From: a bacterium
GTDB taxonomy: Bacteria > Krumholzibacteriota > Krumholzibacteriia > JACNKJ01
Assembly: GCA_024231955.1 (NCBI GenBank)
Contig: JAAEPZ010000253.1
Location: 310,001-374,000 of the forward strand
Direction: 5' to 3'
Length of the DNA: 64,000 nucleotides
The notes below the pieces were generated by a model. It worked only from the letters and a program-made list of their open reading frames with translations. It was not told where the DNA came from and made no database searches. Numbering within the stretch: position 1 is the stretch's first letter; every line of letters begins with the position of its first letter. Positions 28,777 through 38,512 of the stretch are shown here, one piece after another. The translations under genes were made by a program, and so were the position numbers.

Positions 28777-31700
28777 ATGTTGGTGTCGCGCAGAGATGTC
28801 GCCTGCCTGATGATTATGGCTATCGTCCTTCTGGCTGTATGTTTGCCGGGTTGCGGAGGCGGGAGCAGCCCGACCGGAACCGATCAGGGAGATGACGATG
28901 AGGTGCCTGTTGACGGTAACGTCACCCTGCCGGTTGGGATGGTCTTCGATTCGGGCTCCGTTGCGCTGACGCTGGGGGGAGATCCGCTGACCCTCGGTGC
29001 CGATGGTGCCTACAGCGCAACTCTGCGCGACGGCAGTCGCCAGTTGGCCATCCTCGCCGGCACATCCGGAGATCCCATGCTGATGTCCTGGCTGCATGGT
29101 GATCACACCAACATCGACGTGCGCAGTACGGCTGCGGCCCTGGTCTACTTCGGCCTCGGCGTCTGGGCCCTGCCGCCGGCCGCCGCCGATCCGATCTGCG
29201 CCTTGCTGGCCGATCCCACGCTGGATCTGAGTCTTCTGGAGAGCGCCATTTCCGCCCAGCTCATCGCCAATCCGACCGGTTTCACCGTGGAGAATACCGT
29301 CATCAAGACTGCGCTGATCCAGACGTTGAGCGTTTTCTACGACAAGCGTGACGGGGCGGAGGCCGATGACAGAGGATTGCTGATCGAACCGGCCGACGAG
29401 CAGAGCGGCATCGCCTGCCTCAATCAGGGTGGTATCAACAAGTTCAGCCTCAGGAACAGTTACAGACGGCGTGCAATCGCGTTCATCAAGAAGATCAGCT
29501 GGTTCGATGACGGGGGCACAGAGCACTTCCTCCCCACCTCTCCGCCCCAGAAGTTCGAGATCCCGCCCGTGGCCGGATTCGCCGGTGTGATCGGCACCAT
29601 CGGCAGCGCCGTGACCGGCGGTATCGCCTACACCCCCGTCACCATGCCCGCTGTGCAACTCGAGAATCACCCAGGGGCCAACTACACCAAATACTGGGTC
29701 ATCACCGGTGGTCTGGGCATTGTCGATCCGGCGATGAGCATCTACCTCAACGACGATGAGCAGCATGACGTCAACTGGGTCTGCCTGAAGGGGATCGTCT
29801 GGGATCTCTTCATCCCGTTGCTGATGAATGTCCTGGCGACGGTCAACGAACTGGGTCACCTGGATGCCATGCTGGGCGCAGAGGATGAGGTCGGCGCCGC
29901 CCTGCTCGAGGTAATGACCTACATGTACACCAACATACCCCAGATCTATCAGTATGCGGCAGACGGTCACTACGAGCTGGCTCTGACCGAGTGCTACAAC
30001 GGCATCTCGGTTACCGGCGGTTTCCGCACCATCGTCTATGACCTGCTGCGGACCTGCCTGGAGAATCTGGGGGTCGCCGCAGGGGATATCGCCCCGGCGC
30101 TGGACAAGGCCACCCGTTTTCTGGCCATTGTCGGCTGGATCGACATCGTCGGCAACTACCTGGATTCCTGCGTCGTCTTCGCCCACATCGCGGCCTCAAG
30201 CTCGGTGGACGAGTGGGATGTCCGCGTGACCGATCCCGCCATTACCCTGAACACCTCCCAATCCTCCATCCATGTCTGCGATCGCGTCGACAGCCTGACG
30301 GTGAACATCGTAGATGATACGGGGACCGGCTTGCCCGACGGAACGGCCTACGTCTACCGCTGGTCCTGCGGCGGTGTGGCGGGCACGCTCATGAATCCAG
30401 TTCATCCGGCCGACGACAGCAATTCGTTCGAAACGAGCAGCTCCAAAACGCTCTACCGCGCCGACGCTGGCGCCGCCGGCGACGAATTGATCACGGTGCG
30501 CGTTCTGACGCGTCAGGGGTCGAACCTGACCTATATCGGCAGCGACTCCACCACCGTCGCCGTTCGGCAGCGGGTGGTGACGGTGACGCCGGAGGCGACC
30601 TCCCTCGCGCCCGAGGATGAGGAGACTTTCGAGATCTCCCTCACGCCGCAGTTCAGCGTGGCGGTCACCGATTCGGTCTATTTCGCCTGGAGCAACACGG
30701 CGGTTGTCGGGGATCTCTACAGCGCCGACGACGACCTCGCCCCCTTTACCACCCAGGCTACCGCCGTCTCTTACGAAGCCGGCGAGGAGGTGGGCGACGA
30801 CACGCTGACGCTGGAGGCCTATCGGGTCTTCGAAGATGGGTACGAGGCGACCTTCGCCACCATCTCCATACCGATACAAGTGGAGGATTTCGGCATCATC
30901 CTGATTGCGCATCCCGATACCGTTGCCCCCGACGGGCTTGCCTTCGCCGACATCATGGCCACGATCAGGCTGTGGGCGCCCGGGGATACCGATGAGCCCA
31001 CCGGCGACCCGGTTACGGGGAGGACCGTCACCTTCAGCACGGACCTCGGCGAACTGAACGGCGACAACCCGGCGGTCACCAACACAGGCGGCAACGCCCT
31101 GATCGCAATCAGCAGCGGTGAGAGCGGCACCGCCACTGTCGTCGCGGAGTGCGAAGGGGTCGAACGGACGGTGGCGGTCACGTTCACTCGGCAAGTCCAT
31201 CTCACCCCCGCCACCCTCCACATCGCCTCCGGCAACACCCGGACTCTGACCACCTCGGTCAACCCCGACTTCGACGCCGGCGCCGATGTTCTCTACAGGT
31301 GGACCTGCGATGAGGAGTACGGCACCCTGACCGGCCCCGACGGCGAAAGCCCCCCCTTCGACTCCGCTCTGCCCGCCGCCAGCTACACCGCCGACGATGA
31401 GGCGGGTGACGAGATCGTCACTGTGGAGGTCCTGTACGCGGCGACACCCGGCGATTATCGGTCCGTGGGTACGGATGTCAGCGAGATCGAGGTGGGCGGC
31501 GTGGGGATGATCCTCAACGCCTACCCGCTGAGGATCTTCGCCGATGGCGTCATGGAGGGCACCGTCGAGGCGATACTGCGCTACTGGAACGAAGATGATC
31601 TCGATGTGCCGACGGGCGATCCCGTCACAGGGGAGATGGTTTCGCTTACCGCTACACTCGGCTCGATTGCAGGCGACAATCCGGTTCTGACCGACGCGGA

Positions 31701-32154
31701 GGGTCTGGCCACATTCCGGATCAGCAGTTCAACCACAGGTACGGCCCAGCTCACAGTCGAACATGAACTGGTGAGTGAAACTGCCGTGGTCAATTTCGTC
31801 CCACCGGGCTCGGGGATTCTGCTGGTCAGAATCTCGGAGGAGTACCTTGGTATCTATGTGGCCTGGGCCGAAGTGCCCGGCGCCACCGCCTACACCATGA
31901 CCTGGGATGCCGGTGGTGCGCCCAGCTCCGGACCGGGGGGAATCTGCTACCCGGGCCCTCTGACCATGAACACCGGCGCAGTTCAGACCGCAGGCGATGA
32001 GTGGGCGCATCCCGACCATGAACTGGTCGGCTACAAGTGTTTCCATCACTGGACCATCTCCGGCGGTGTGGGGACGGATTTCGGTGACTGGCCCTCACGT
32101 GTATACGCCAGCTATGCCCACTACCAATTCACCGTCTCCCCCCATTTCCGATGA
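28777..32154 (+). CDS. Large lipoprotein with repeated Ig-like/invasin-like (Big_1-type) modules
   Basis: Lipobox MAIVLLAVCLPGCGGG; two similar modules (DEPTGDPVTGRTVTFSTDLGELNGDNPAVTNTGGNALIAISSGESGTATVVAE and DVPTGDPVTGEMVSLTATLGSIAGDNPVLTDAEGLATFRISSSTTGTAQLTVE). Confidence 0.75.
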   Translation: MLVSRRDVACLMIMAIVLLAVCLPGCGGGSSPTGTDQGDDDEVPVDGNVTLPVGMVFDSGSVALTLGGDPLTLGADGAYSATLRDGSRQLAILAGTSGDPMLMSWLHGDHTNIDVRSTAAALVYFGLGVWALPPAAADPICALLADPTLDLSLLESAISAQLIANPTGFTVENTVIKTALIQTLSVFYDKRDGAEADDRGLLIEPADEQSGIACLNQGGINKFSLRNSYRRRAIAFIKKISWFDDGGTEHFLPTSPPQKFEIPPVAGFAGVIGTIGSAVTGGIAYTPVTMPAVQLENHPGANYTKYWVITGGLGIVDPAMSIYLNDDEQHDVNWVCLKGIVWDLFIPLLMNVLATVNELGHLDAMLGAEDEVGAALLEVMTYMYTNIPQIYQYAADGHYELALTECYNGISVTGGFRTIVYDLLRTCLENLGVAAGDIAPALDKATRFLAIVGWIDIVGNYLDSCVVFAHIAASSSVDEWDVRVTDPAITLNTSQSSIHVCDRVDSLTVNIVDDTGTGLPDGTAYVYRWSCGGVAGTLMNPVHPADDSNSFETSSSKTLYRADAGAAGDELITVRVLTRQGSNLTYIGSDSTTVAVRQRVVTVTPEATSLAPEDEETFEISLTPQFSVAVTDSVYFAWSNTAVVGDLYSADDDLAPFTTQATAVSYEAGEEVGDDTLTLEAYRVFEDGYEATFATISIPIQVEDFGIILIAHPDTVAPDGLAFADIMATIRLWAPGDTDEPTGDPVTGRTVTFSTDLGELNGDNPAVTNTGGNALIAISSGESGTATVVAECEGVERTVAVTFTRQVHLTPATLHIASGNTRTLTTSVNPDFDAGADVLYRWTCDEEYGTLTGPDGESPPFDSALPAASYTADDEAGDEIVTVEVLYAATPGDYRSVGTDVSEIEVGGVGMILNAYPLRIFADGVMEGTVEAILRYWNEDDLDVPTGDPVTGEMVSLTATLGSIAGDNPVLTDAEGLATFRISSSTTGTAQLTVEHELVSETAVVNFVPPGSGILLVRISEEYLGIYVAWAEVPGATAYTMTWDAGGAPSSGPGGICYPGPLTMNTGAVQTAGDEWAHPDHELVGYKCFHHWTISGGVGTDFGDWPSRVYASYAHYQFTVSPHFR

Positions 32155-32379
32155 TCGAAGAGGTTTTGTGGAGCGGGCAGGGTCGCGCCGGTCAAATAGG
32201 CAGGAGATATGCGACCGGCAGGCTGTGCACCCTGGATATTTCCCACTTCAGGGTTCAAGGCTGTTCACGATAATATCTGATCATGATCCCCGATCGGGAA
32301 TTTGGTCATCATCAGCAAATCCAGATATCAGCGACATCTCCTCAATTCTCACACCGCATTCATGGAATTTTTTTGCCCA

Positions 32380-32397
32380 CCCGTATTGACATACGGG
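32380..32397. promoter_or_regulatory. 18-bp palindrome containing TTGACA, candidate operator
   Basis: CCCGTAT-TGAC-ATACGGG, perfect 7-bp arms, about 110 bp upstream of the ATG at 32507. No convincing -10 at standard spacing. Confidence 0.35.
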
Positions 32398-32506
32398 AAA
32401 ACGTCCTTTCGCCCTGAAACCGGAAATTCCTTGTCGAGCACCTCCCCTGTATACTAATATTGAAATATGAAGCCTCACGGCAGATAGACTGAACATTGGA
32501 GCAAAC

Positions 32507-33037
32507 ATGAGCGATCAAGTCTGCAAGCATGTCTGGGAGATTTTCAACGAGAGAAGCGGATACCTTATCGTGGAGGGCTGCTATCTCTGCGGGGGGAGAA
32601 TTTCGTTCTTCTCCGCAGAGCCTGTCCCCCCCATGGATGACTATCGGGAGGGGGATCATTACTGGAGCTATGTGAACAGCTTCCAGGCGATGAAATTCGA
32701 CTTGCGCTGCAGAGAGTGCCGCGAGGAGGTACATCTGGAGGATGTCACCGCCCTGATGCTTTGTACCCGGTGCAACCCGGAGTGCGATGTTTTCAAGGAG
32801 AGTGACAGGCATACCTCAAAACGGGCCTGGATCTATGTGGCGTTGTGCGCCAATACGACCCACGAGTCCAACGGCTGTATCTCGCAAAAGGGTATCGCCA
32901 CGTTGAACGAGTACTTCAACGCCGGCCAGAGGAGCCCCGACAAGAATATGATCGTGGTCCCCTGCAACCTGCGCAAGTCCGCGGACAAGTGTCAGGGGAT
33001 AGTCCTCGCCGACACCGGACTTACCGAATTGTACTGA
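32507..33037 (+). CDS. Cysteine-rich, probably metal-binding protein of unknown function
   Basis: CYLCGG, CRECREEV, CTRCNPEC motifs; ATG start in good context; just upstream of the redox operon. Confidence 0.55.
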   Translation: MSDQVCKHVWEIFNERSGYLIVEGCYLCGGRISFFSAEPVPPMDDYREGDHYWSYVNSFQAMKFDLRCRECREEVHLEDVTALMLCTRCNPECDVFKESDRHTSKRAWIYVALCANTTHESNGCISQKGIATLNEYFNAGQRSPDKNMIVVPCNLRKSADKCQGIVLADTGLTELY

Positions 33038-33141
33038 AGCCGGACACCGCGGAACGGAACATTGCCGCAACGGTCGACGATACTCACATCCCCTGGCCAG
33101 GCCGGCGGAACAGACAGCATAACGAGGAGAGCGGAGAAGAG

Positions 33142-33468
33142 ATGAAAGTAAATGAAGTAGTCGAAAAAGCCGACCTCAAGACCTTCTTCGAATCGGGAGA
33201 GAAGGAGATCGAGGGCGTCTATATATCGGATATGGTCAGCGATATCATTGGCGCCAAGGAGGGCAGTCTTCTGGTGACGCTCCAGACGCACAACAACCTT
33301 GTCGCCGCCGCCAATCTAGTCGATGTCTCCGCCGTCATTTTCTCGCGAGGCAAGGAGCCCTCCGAGGATGTCGTCAATCTGGCCCGCAGAGCCGATATCG
33401 GCCTCTACGGGACCGGCGACGACACCTGGTCTCTCGCCAAGAAACTTTACGAACTCGGTCTCAGATAA
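33142..33468 (+). CDS. DRTGG-domain-like small protein
   Basis: MKVNEVVEKADLKTFFESGEKEIEGVYISDMVSDIIGAKEGSLLVTLQTHNNLVAAANLVDVSAVIFSRGKEP; ATG after GCGGAGAAGAG. Real start is internal to ORF 32845..33468. Confidence 0.75.
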   Translation: MKVNEVVEKADLKTFFESGEKEIEGVYISDMVSDIIGAKEGSLLVTLQTHNNLVAAANLVDVSAVIFSRGKEPSEDVVNLARRADIGLYGTGDDTWSLAKKLYELGLR

Positions 33469-33575
33469 TCGACGCCGATCCGGGGAGCGTCTCCGTCCTG
33501 ACCGCAGGCAGGTGCCGTCAAGGGAGCGCCCCGCAGTAGTGGAGCGGCGTGTCTTGCATGCAACAGGAGAGGACT

Positions 33576-34034
33576 ATGGCCAACGTATCCCTAGCCTCCG
33601 CTCTCAACAGGTTCGAACGTGAGCCGGGCAATCTCATCCCCGTACTGCAAAGGGTTCAGCATTTGCGCGGCTACCTGTCCCAGGATGCGGTGCACTCGAT
33701 TGCCAGGCACCTCAGGATATCGGAGAACGCGATCTACGGCGTCGCCTCCTTCTACGCCCAATTCCGCTTTCACCCTCCCGGGGACAATCATATCAGGGTC
33801 TGCACCGGCACCGCCTGTCACGTCAAGGGCGGGGAGCAGATTCTCGATACCGTCAAACGCAAATTGAACATCGACACGGGCGAGACCACGGGTGACGGCA
33901 GGTACGATCTCGACCGTGTCGCCTGCCTGGGCTGCTGCGCCCTGGCGCCGGTAGTGATGCTGAACGACAAGACCTTCAGTCAGATGTCCGTTATCAAGCT
34001 GCAGGAGATCCTGGATGAGCAAGAGGACGATTGA
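33576..34034 (+). CDS. NuoE-like / HydC-like [2Fe-2S] thioredoxin-fold subunit
   Basis: IYGVASFYAQFRFHPPGDNHIRVCTGTACHVKGG...ACLGCCALAPVVMLND. Confidence 0.92.
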   Translation: MANVSLASALNRFEREPGNLIPVLQRVQHLRGYLSQDAVHSIARHLRISENAIYGVASFYAQFRFHPPGDNHIRVCTGTACHVKGGEQILDTVKRKLNIDTGETTGDGRYDLDRVACLGCCALAPVVMLNDKTFSQMSVIKLQEILDEQEDD

Positions 34035-35886
34035 GCAATACAGAAAGGCCGCCCGCAAACGCTGGGATGCCCTCGTCGACAGCCCGCTTCCGGTCATCTA
34101 CATCGGAACGGCATCGTGCGGACTCGCCGCAGGTGCGGGCGAAACGCAAAGCGAGGTGGAGAGCTATCTCGCGCGCAGCGGCATCGAGGCGCGGATCGTT
34201 CAGGTGGGATGTATCGGTCCCTGCTACCTCGAGCCGCTCATGGATATCAAGTTGCCCGGTCGGCCGCGGATCAGCTTCTCCAATGTGAGCCCCAAGCATG
34301 TCCGGCGAATTCTCGACCCGCTGTTCACCGACGGCGAGATCAAGAGTTTCCATCTGGCGGGTCACCTGGGCGATGAGCTCATTGATGATGTCCCGCGCTT
34401 CTTCGACATGCCGATGCTCAAGCCCCAGGTACGCATCGTGCTGCGGAACTGCGGTCTGATCGATCCGGATGAGATCGATCACTATCTCGCCCGAGAGGGC
34501 TACACGGCTATCGAGAGATGCCTGAGCCGCCCCCCCCTGGAGGCGCTGGAGACGGTGAAGCGGTCGGGCCTGCGCGGTCGCGGCGGGGCGGGATTCCCCA
34601 CCTGGCGCAAGTGGTCATTCTGCAGACAGACCGAGAGCGACCAACGCTACCTCATCTGCAACGCGGATGAGGGTGATCCGGGCGCTTTCATGGATCGTTC
34701 CCTGATCGAAGGTGATCCCCACTGCGTGTTGGAGGGGATGCTCATCGCGGCCTACGCGATCGGCGCCTCGCAGGGCATCGTCTACATTCGCGCCGAATAT
34801 CCGCTGGCGATCAAGCGCTTGGAGCGGGCCATCGCCCAGATGCGCAAGTACGGTCTGCTGGGTGAGAATATCCTGGGCTCCGACTTCAGCTTCGACATCA
34901 GGATCAAGGAGGGTGCGGGCGCGTTCGTCTGCGGCGAGGAGACGGCGCTCATCGCTTCGATAGAGGGGAAGCGCGGCATGCCCAGAACGCGGCCGCCCTT
35001 TCCCGCCGTCGAGGGTCTGTACGGCAAACCGACGATCATCAACAACGTCGAGACCCTGGGCAATCTGCCCAACATCCTGCGCGAGGGCGCCGAGTGGTAC
35101 AGCAGTTTCGGCACGGCGACCAGCAAGGGGACGAAGACATTCTCGCTGGTCGGCAAGTTGCGGAGAACGGGTCTGATCGAGGTACCGCTGGGCATCACGC
35201 TGCGTGAAGTGGTGTTCGACATCGGCGGCGGCACATTGAAGCCCTTCAAGGCGGTGCAGAGCGGCGGCCCATCGGGCGGTTGTCTCTCCGAGGAGTTCCT
35301 GGACACCCCCATCGACTACGAGAACCTCGCCAGGGCGGGTGCGATCATGGGCTCGGGCGGACTCATCGTCATCGACTCCGACACCTGCATCGTCGACACG
35401 GCCAAGTACTTCCTGACCTTCACCCAGCAGGAGTCCTGCGGCAAGTGCGTCCCCTGCAGGGTCGGCACGAGGCACCTGGTCGAGATCCTCACCAGGATCG
35501 CACAGGGGGAGGGTGAGATCGCGGACCTCGACAAACTGGAGCGGCTGGCCGGCACGATTCAGGCGGGCTCGCTCTGCGCGCTGGGCGGCACGGCGCCCAA
35601 CCCTGTGCTATCGACCATGAAGTTCTTCCGCTCCGAATATATCGAGCACATTCAGGACAGGCGCTGCGACGCCGCCGTGTGCCGCGACCTTGTCGTCTAC
35701 CGCATCGTGGCCGACAAATGCACCGGCTGCCGCCGCTGCGTGTCCGTCTGTCCGACGGACGCGATCAGCGGCCCCCGCTCCGAACCTCATAATCTGAACG
35801 AGGAGCTGTGCATCAAGTGCCGCTCCTGCTACGAGATCTGTCGCTTCGATGCCATCGCGGGCGATGCGATCGTAATCGAATCCTGA
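34015..35886 (+). CDS. NuoF-like / HydB-like FMN-binding diaphorase subunit with C-terminal 2x[4Fe-4S] ferredoxin
   Basis: RGRGGAGFPTWRKWSF, CNADEGDPGAFMDR, IKEGAGAFVCGEETALIASIEGKRGMPRTRPPFPA, ESCGKCVPCRVGT, CTGCRRCVSVCPTDAI / CIKCRSCYEICRFDAI. Confidence 0.93.
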   Translation: MSKRTIEQYRKAARKRWDALVDSPLPVIYIGTASCGLAAGAGETQSEVESYLARSGIEARIVQVGCIGPCYLEPLMDIKLPGRPRISFSNVSPKHVRRILDPLFTDGEIKSFHLAGHLGDELIDDVPRFFDMPMLKPQVRIVLRNCGLIDPDEIDHYLAREGYTAIERCLSRPPLEALETVKRSGLRGRGGAGFPTWRKWSFCRQTESDQRYLICNADEGDPGAFMDRSLIEGDPHCVLEGMLIAAYAIGASQGIVYIRAEYPLAIKRLERAIAQMRKYGLLGENILGSDFSFDIRIKEGAGAFVCGEETALIASIEGKRGMPRTRPPFPAVEGLYGKPTIINNVETLGNLPNILREGAEWYSSFGTATSKGTKTFSLVGKLRRTGLIEVPLGITLREVVFDIGGGTLKPFKAVQSGGPSGGCLSEEFLDTPIDYENLARAGAIMGSGGLIVIDSDTCIVDTAKYFLTFTQQESCGKCVPCRVGTRHLVEILTRIAQGEGEIADLDKLERLAGTIQAGSLCALGGTAPNPVLSTMKFFRSEYIEHIQDRRCDAAVCRDLVVYRIVADKCTGCRRCVSVCPTDAISGPRSEPHNLNEELCIKCRSCYEICRFDAIAGDAIVIES

Positions 35887-35944
35887 GAAACCGGCGGCCG
35901 CCGCCGGTAAGGTGAAGTCGTGAACTGAACAGCTGGAGAATATC

Positions 35945-38473
35945 GTGGCTCCGAAAGAACCCAAAACTCTGCGGATGGAGATCAATCATCGCCAGGTATC
36001 CTTTCCCGAGGGCGCCAGCGTTCTGCGTGTGGCCGAGTTGAACGGTGTCTACATCCCCTCTCTCTGCTCCCACAAGGATCTCTCCCCCTTCGGCTCGTGC
36101 AGGATGTGCATGGTGGAGATCGATGGCATGCGCGGCTACCCGCTCGCCTGCGACACTCTGGCCGCCAAGGGGATGAAGGTGCTCACCGCAACCAACAGAC
36201 TGAAGGAGTTGCGCAGCGACATCCTGCAGTTGATCTTGAGCGAGCACCCCTCCAGCTGTCTGATCTGCACCGAGAGCGTCGAGTGCAAAACCTATCAGGG
36301 GACGATTCGCAAAACGGGGGTCGCCACCGGTTGCCGCTCCTGCCCCAATGACGACCAGTGCGAATTGCAGGATGTCGTCGCCAACATCGGCGTCACCGAC
36401 ATCAATTACCCCATCTACTACCACGGTCATGAGCCGGAGAATGACGATCCGTTCTTCGGGCGCGACTACAATATCTGCATCCTCTGCGGACGCTGCGTGC
36501 GCATGTGCCAGGAGGTGCGCGGCACCGGAGTGCTCGCCTTCACCCATCGCGGTCCGAGAGCCAAGATCGGCACCGCATTCGGACGCAACCACATTGAGGC
36601 CGGATGCGAGTTTTGCGGAGCGTGTGTGGATATCTGCCCGACGGGGGCTCTGGCGGACAAGGTCTCCAAATGGGACGGCAAGCCCGACGGCAGTCGGGTT
36701 TCAACCTGCCCCATCTGCAGCCTGGGCTGCCAGGTCGAGTTGCATCACAAGGGCGGCAGACTATCCAAAGTGACGGCCAATCTCGACGATGAGATCAACG
36801 ACGGTCAACTCTGCGTCAAGGGGCGTTTCTCCCTCCCCGAACTGACCCATCACTTCGAACGGGCAACGAAGCCGCTGCTCAGGAAGGGACCCTACCAACG
36901 CGAGGTGGAGTGGACGGAGGCCGTCACCACCGTCGCCGACAAGCTGAAGGGGACCGCGCCCGAGGATATCCTGATGCTCGTTTCGCCCGACCTCACGAAC
37001 GAAAGTCTTTTCGCCGCACAGAGGTTCATGCGCAAGTGTCTGAAATCGGGTGGGATCGATTCCACGGCCAGAACCGCGCTCGCGGGCGGCCCCGCACTCT
37101 GGTCACGCATTTTCTCGCAGCCGATCTCAATCCGTGACATCGGAGCTTGCGACCGCATCGTGGCGGTCGGTCTGGATAGCCGCTTCCACTTCTCGATCGT
37201 CGGCGCGGAGATACGCAAAGCGTTGCGGCAAGGGGGCAAACTGGCGGTGATCGATCCCCGCGACAGCAACCTTGCCGCTCGCGCCGATATCCGGCTGCGA
37301 CCATCACCGGCAACCGAAGGTCAGTTGCTGAATGTCATAGCCGATTCTGTCGGCAAGGGAACCCGTCGCCTGAAAGCCGCCGTTGCTGCGTCGGCAGTCG
37401 ATCCGGATGAGCTGGTGAGCATGCTGGACATGCTCGACGACGGCAAGAAGCTTGCGGTCATCGTCGGTCCCCAGATCTTCAACTACGGTGATCCACGCAA
37501 ACTCGAAGCGGCGATCGCCAAGCTCGCCGCCTTGCCGCTCACATTCATCCCCCTTTACCACGGTGTCAATGCGCGCGGCGCTCTCGAGTTGGGCGTATTC
37601 AACGAGTTGCGTCCGGGCGGCAGGCAGCTGCTTGCCGGCAGCCCTCGCGGTCCGGGACTCGCCTCCCTACGGACGGCAAAGGGCAGGCCGAAAGTGCTCT
37701 ACCTCGTCGGTGAGGTGCCTCTCGATAAGCGCCCCCCCTGCGATTACATCATCGCCCAGGATACCTATCAGCCCCCGTTCGAGGTCGATGCATTCCTCCC
37801 GGCTGCCAGCTTCGCCGAAGCGGGCGGCACCTTCATCAACCTCGAAGGGCGTGTGCAGGAACTCGTGCAGGTCGAGGCGTTCCCCGACGGTGCGAGAACG
37901 GGCTTCGAGCGACCTGACTGGAAAATCTTCACCATGTTGGCCCGGGAACTCGGCAGCAAAGTGCAATTCGCAAGCGCCGCCGCCGTCCGGAAGGAGATCG
38001 CGCGCACGATCAAGGGCTTCCCCACCAAAGCGGATCGTAAACCACGGACGATGAGGGCCATCAAGAATCTGCCTCCACACACGGCTCGGAAAGCCGATCG
38101 GGGAGACGGGGAGTTCCTGCTGGTGATCGAACCATCGGGCCTCCGGCATCGCGGTGTGGACATGGCAACCAAAGTAGAGGGCCTCGGTGCTCTGGCACTG
38201 GAGACGGGCTTCAGATTGAATCCGGCGGACTTGACCGGCCTGCGCCTGCGCGGCGAGGGGAGAATCACCGTCTCCCCCGGCGGCAAGGGGACGACGCTTA
38301 CGGGGTTGGCAAAGGCCGACCCGAGTTGCCCAAGGGGCGTCGTCTACATCACGCGACCGGACAGCTTTGGCGGTCGGGACGACCTGGATGAGTGGACATC
38401 CCTTGTTGCGCTGAGGTGCAATCCGTTGCGGGTGAACATCACCCGGGCCCCGACGGCGAAAGCAAAAGCATGA
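35945..38473 (+). CDS. NuoG-like subunit: [2Fe-2S], His/Cys and [4Fe-4S] modules plus molybdopterin-oxidoreductase-like fold
   Basis: YIPSLCSHKDLSPFGSCRMCMVEIDGMRGYPLAC; HPSSCLIC; CRSCPNDDQCELQ; CILCGRCVRMCQEVRGTGVL; CEFCGACVDICPTGAL; CPICSLGCQ...DGQLCVKGRF. No H-cluster motifs. Confidence 0.88.
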   Translation: MAPKEPKTLRMEINHRQVSFPEGASVLRVAELNGVYIPSLCSHKDLSPFGSCRMCMVEIDGMRGYPLACDTLAAKGMKVLTATNRLKELRSDILQLILSEHPSSCLICTESVECKTYQGTIRKTGVATGCRSCPNDDQCELQDVVANIGVTDINYPIYYHGHEPENDDPFFGRDYNICILCGRCVRMCQEVRGTGVLAFTHRGPRAKIGTAFGRNHIEAGCEFCGACVDICPTGALADKVSKWDGKPDGSRVSTCPICSLGCQVELHHKGGRLSKVTANLDDEINDGQLCVKGRFSLPELTHHFERATKPLLRKGPYQREVEWTEAVTTVADKLKGTAPEDILMLVSPDLTNESLFAAQRFMRKCLKSGGIDSTARTALAGGPALWSRIFSQPISIRDIGACDRIVAVGLDSRFHFSIVGAEIRKALRQGGKLAVIDPRDSNLAARADIRLRPSPATEGQLLNVIADSVGKGTRRLKAAVAASAVDPDELVSMLDMLDDGKKLAVIVGPQIFNYGDPRKLEAAIAKLAALPLTFIPLYHGVNARGALELGVFNELRPGGRQLLAGSPRGPGLASLRTAKGRPKVLYLVGEVPLDKRPPCDYIIAQDTYQPPFEVDAFLPAASFAEAGGTFINLEGRVQELVQVEAFPDGARTGFERPDWKIFTMLARELGSKVQFASAAAVRKEIARTIKGFPTKADRKPRTMRAIKNLPPHTARKADRGDGEFLLVIEPSGLRHRGVDMATKVEGLGALALETGFRLNPADLTGLRLRGEGRITVSPGGKGTTLTGLAKADPSCPRGVVYITRPDSFGGRDDLDEWTSLVALRCNPLRVNITRAPTAKAKA

Positions 38474-38512
38474 GGCGACGCCGATCCGGCGCCGTCAGTT
38501 CAGGAGAGGGCG

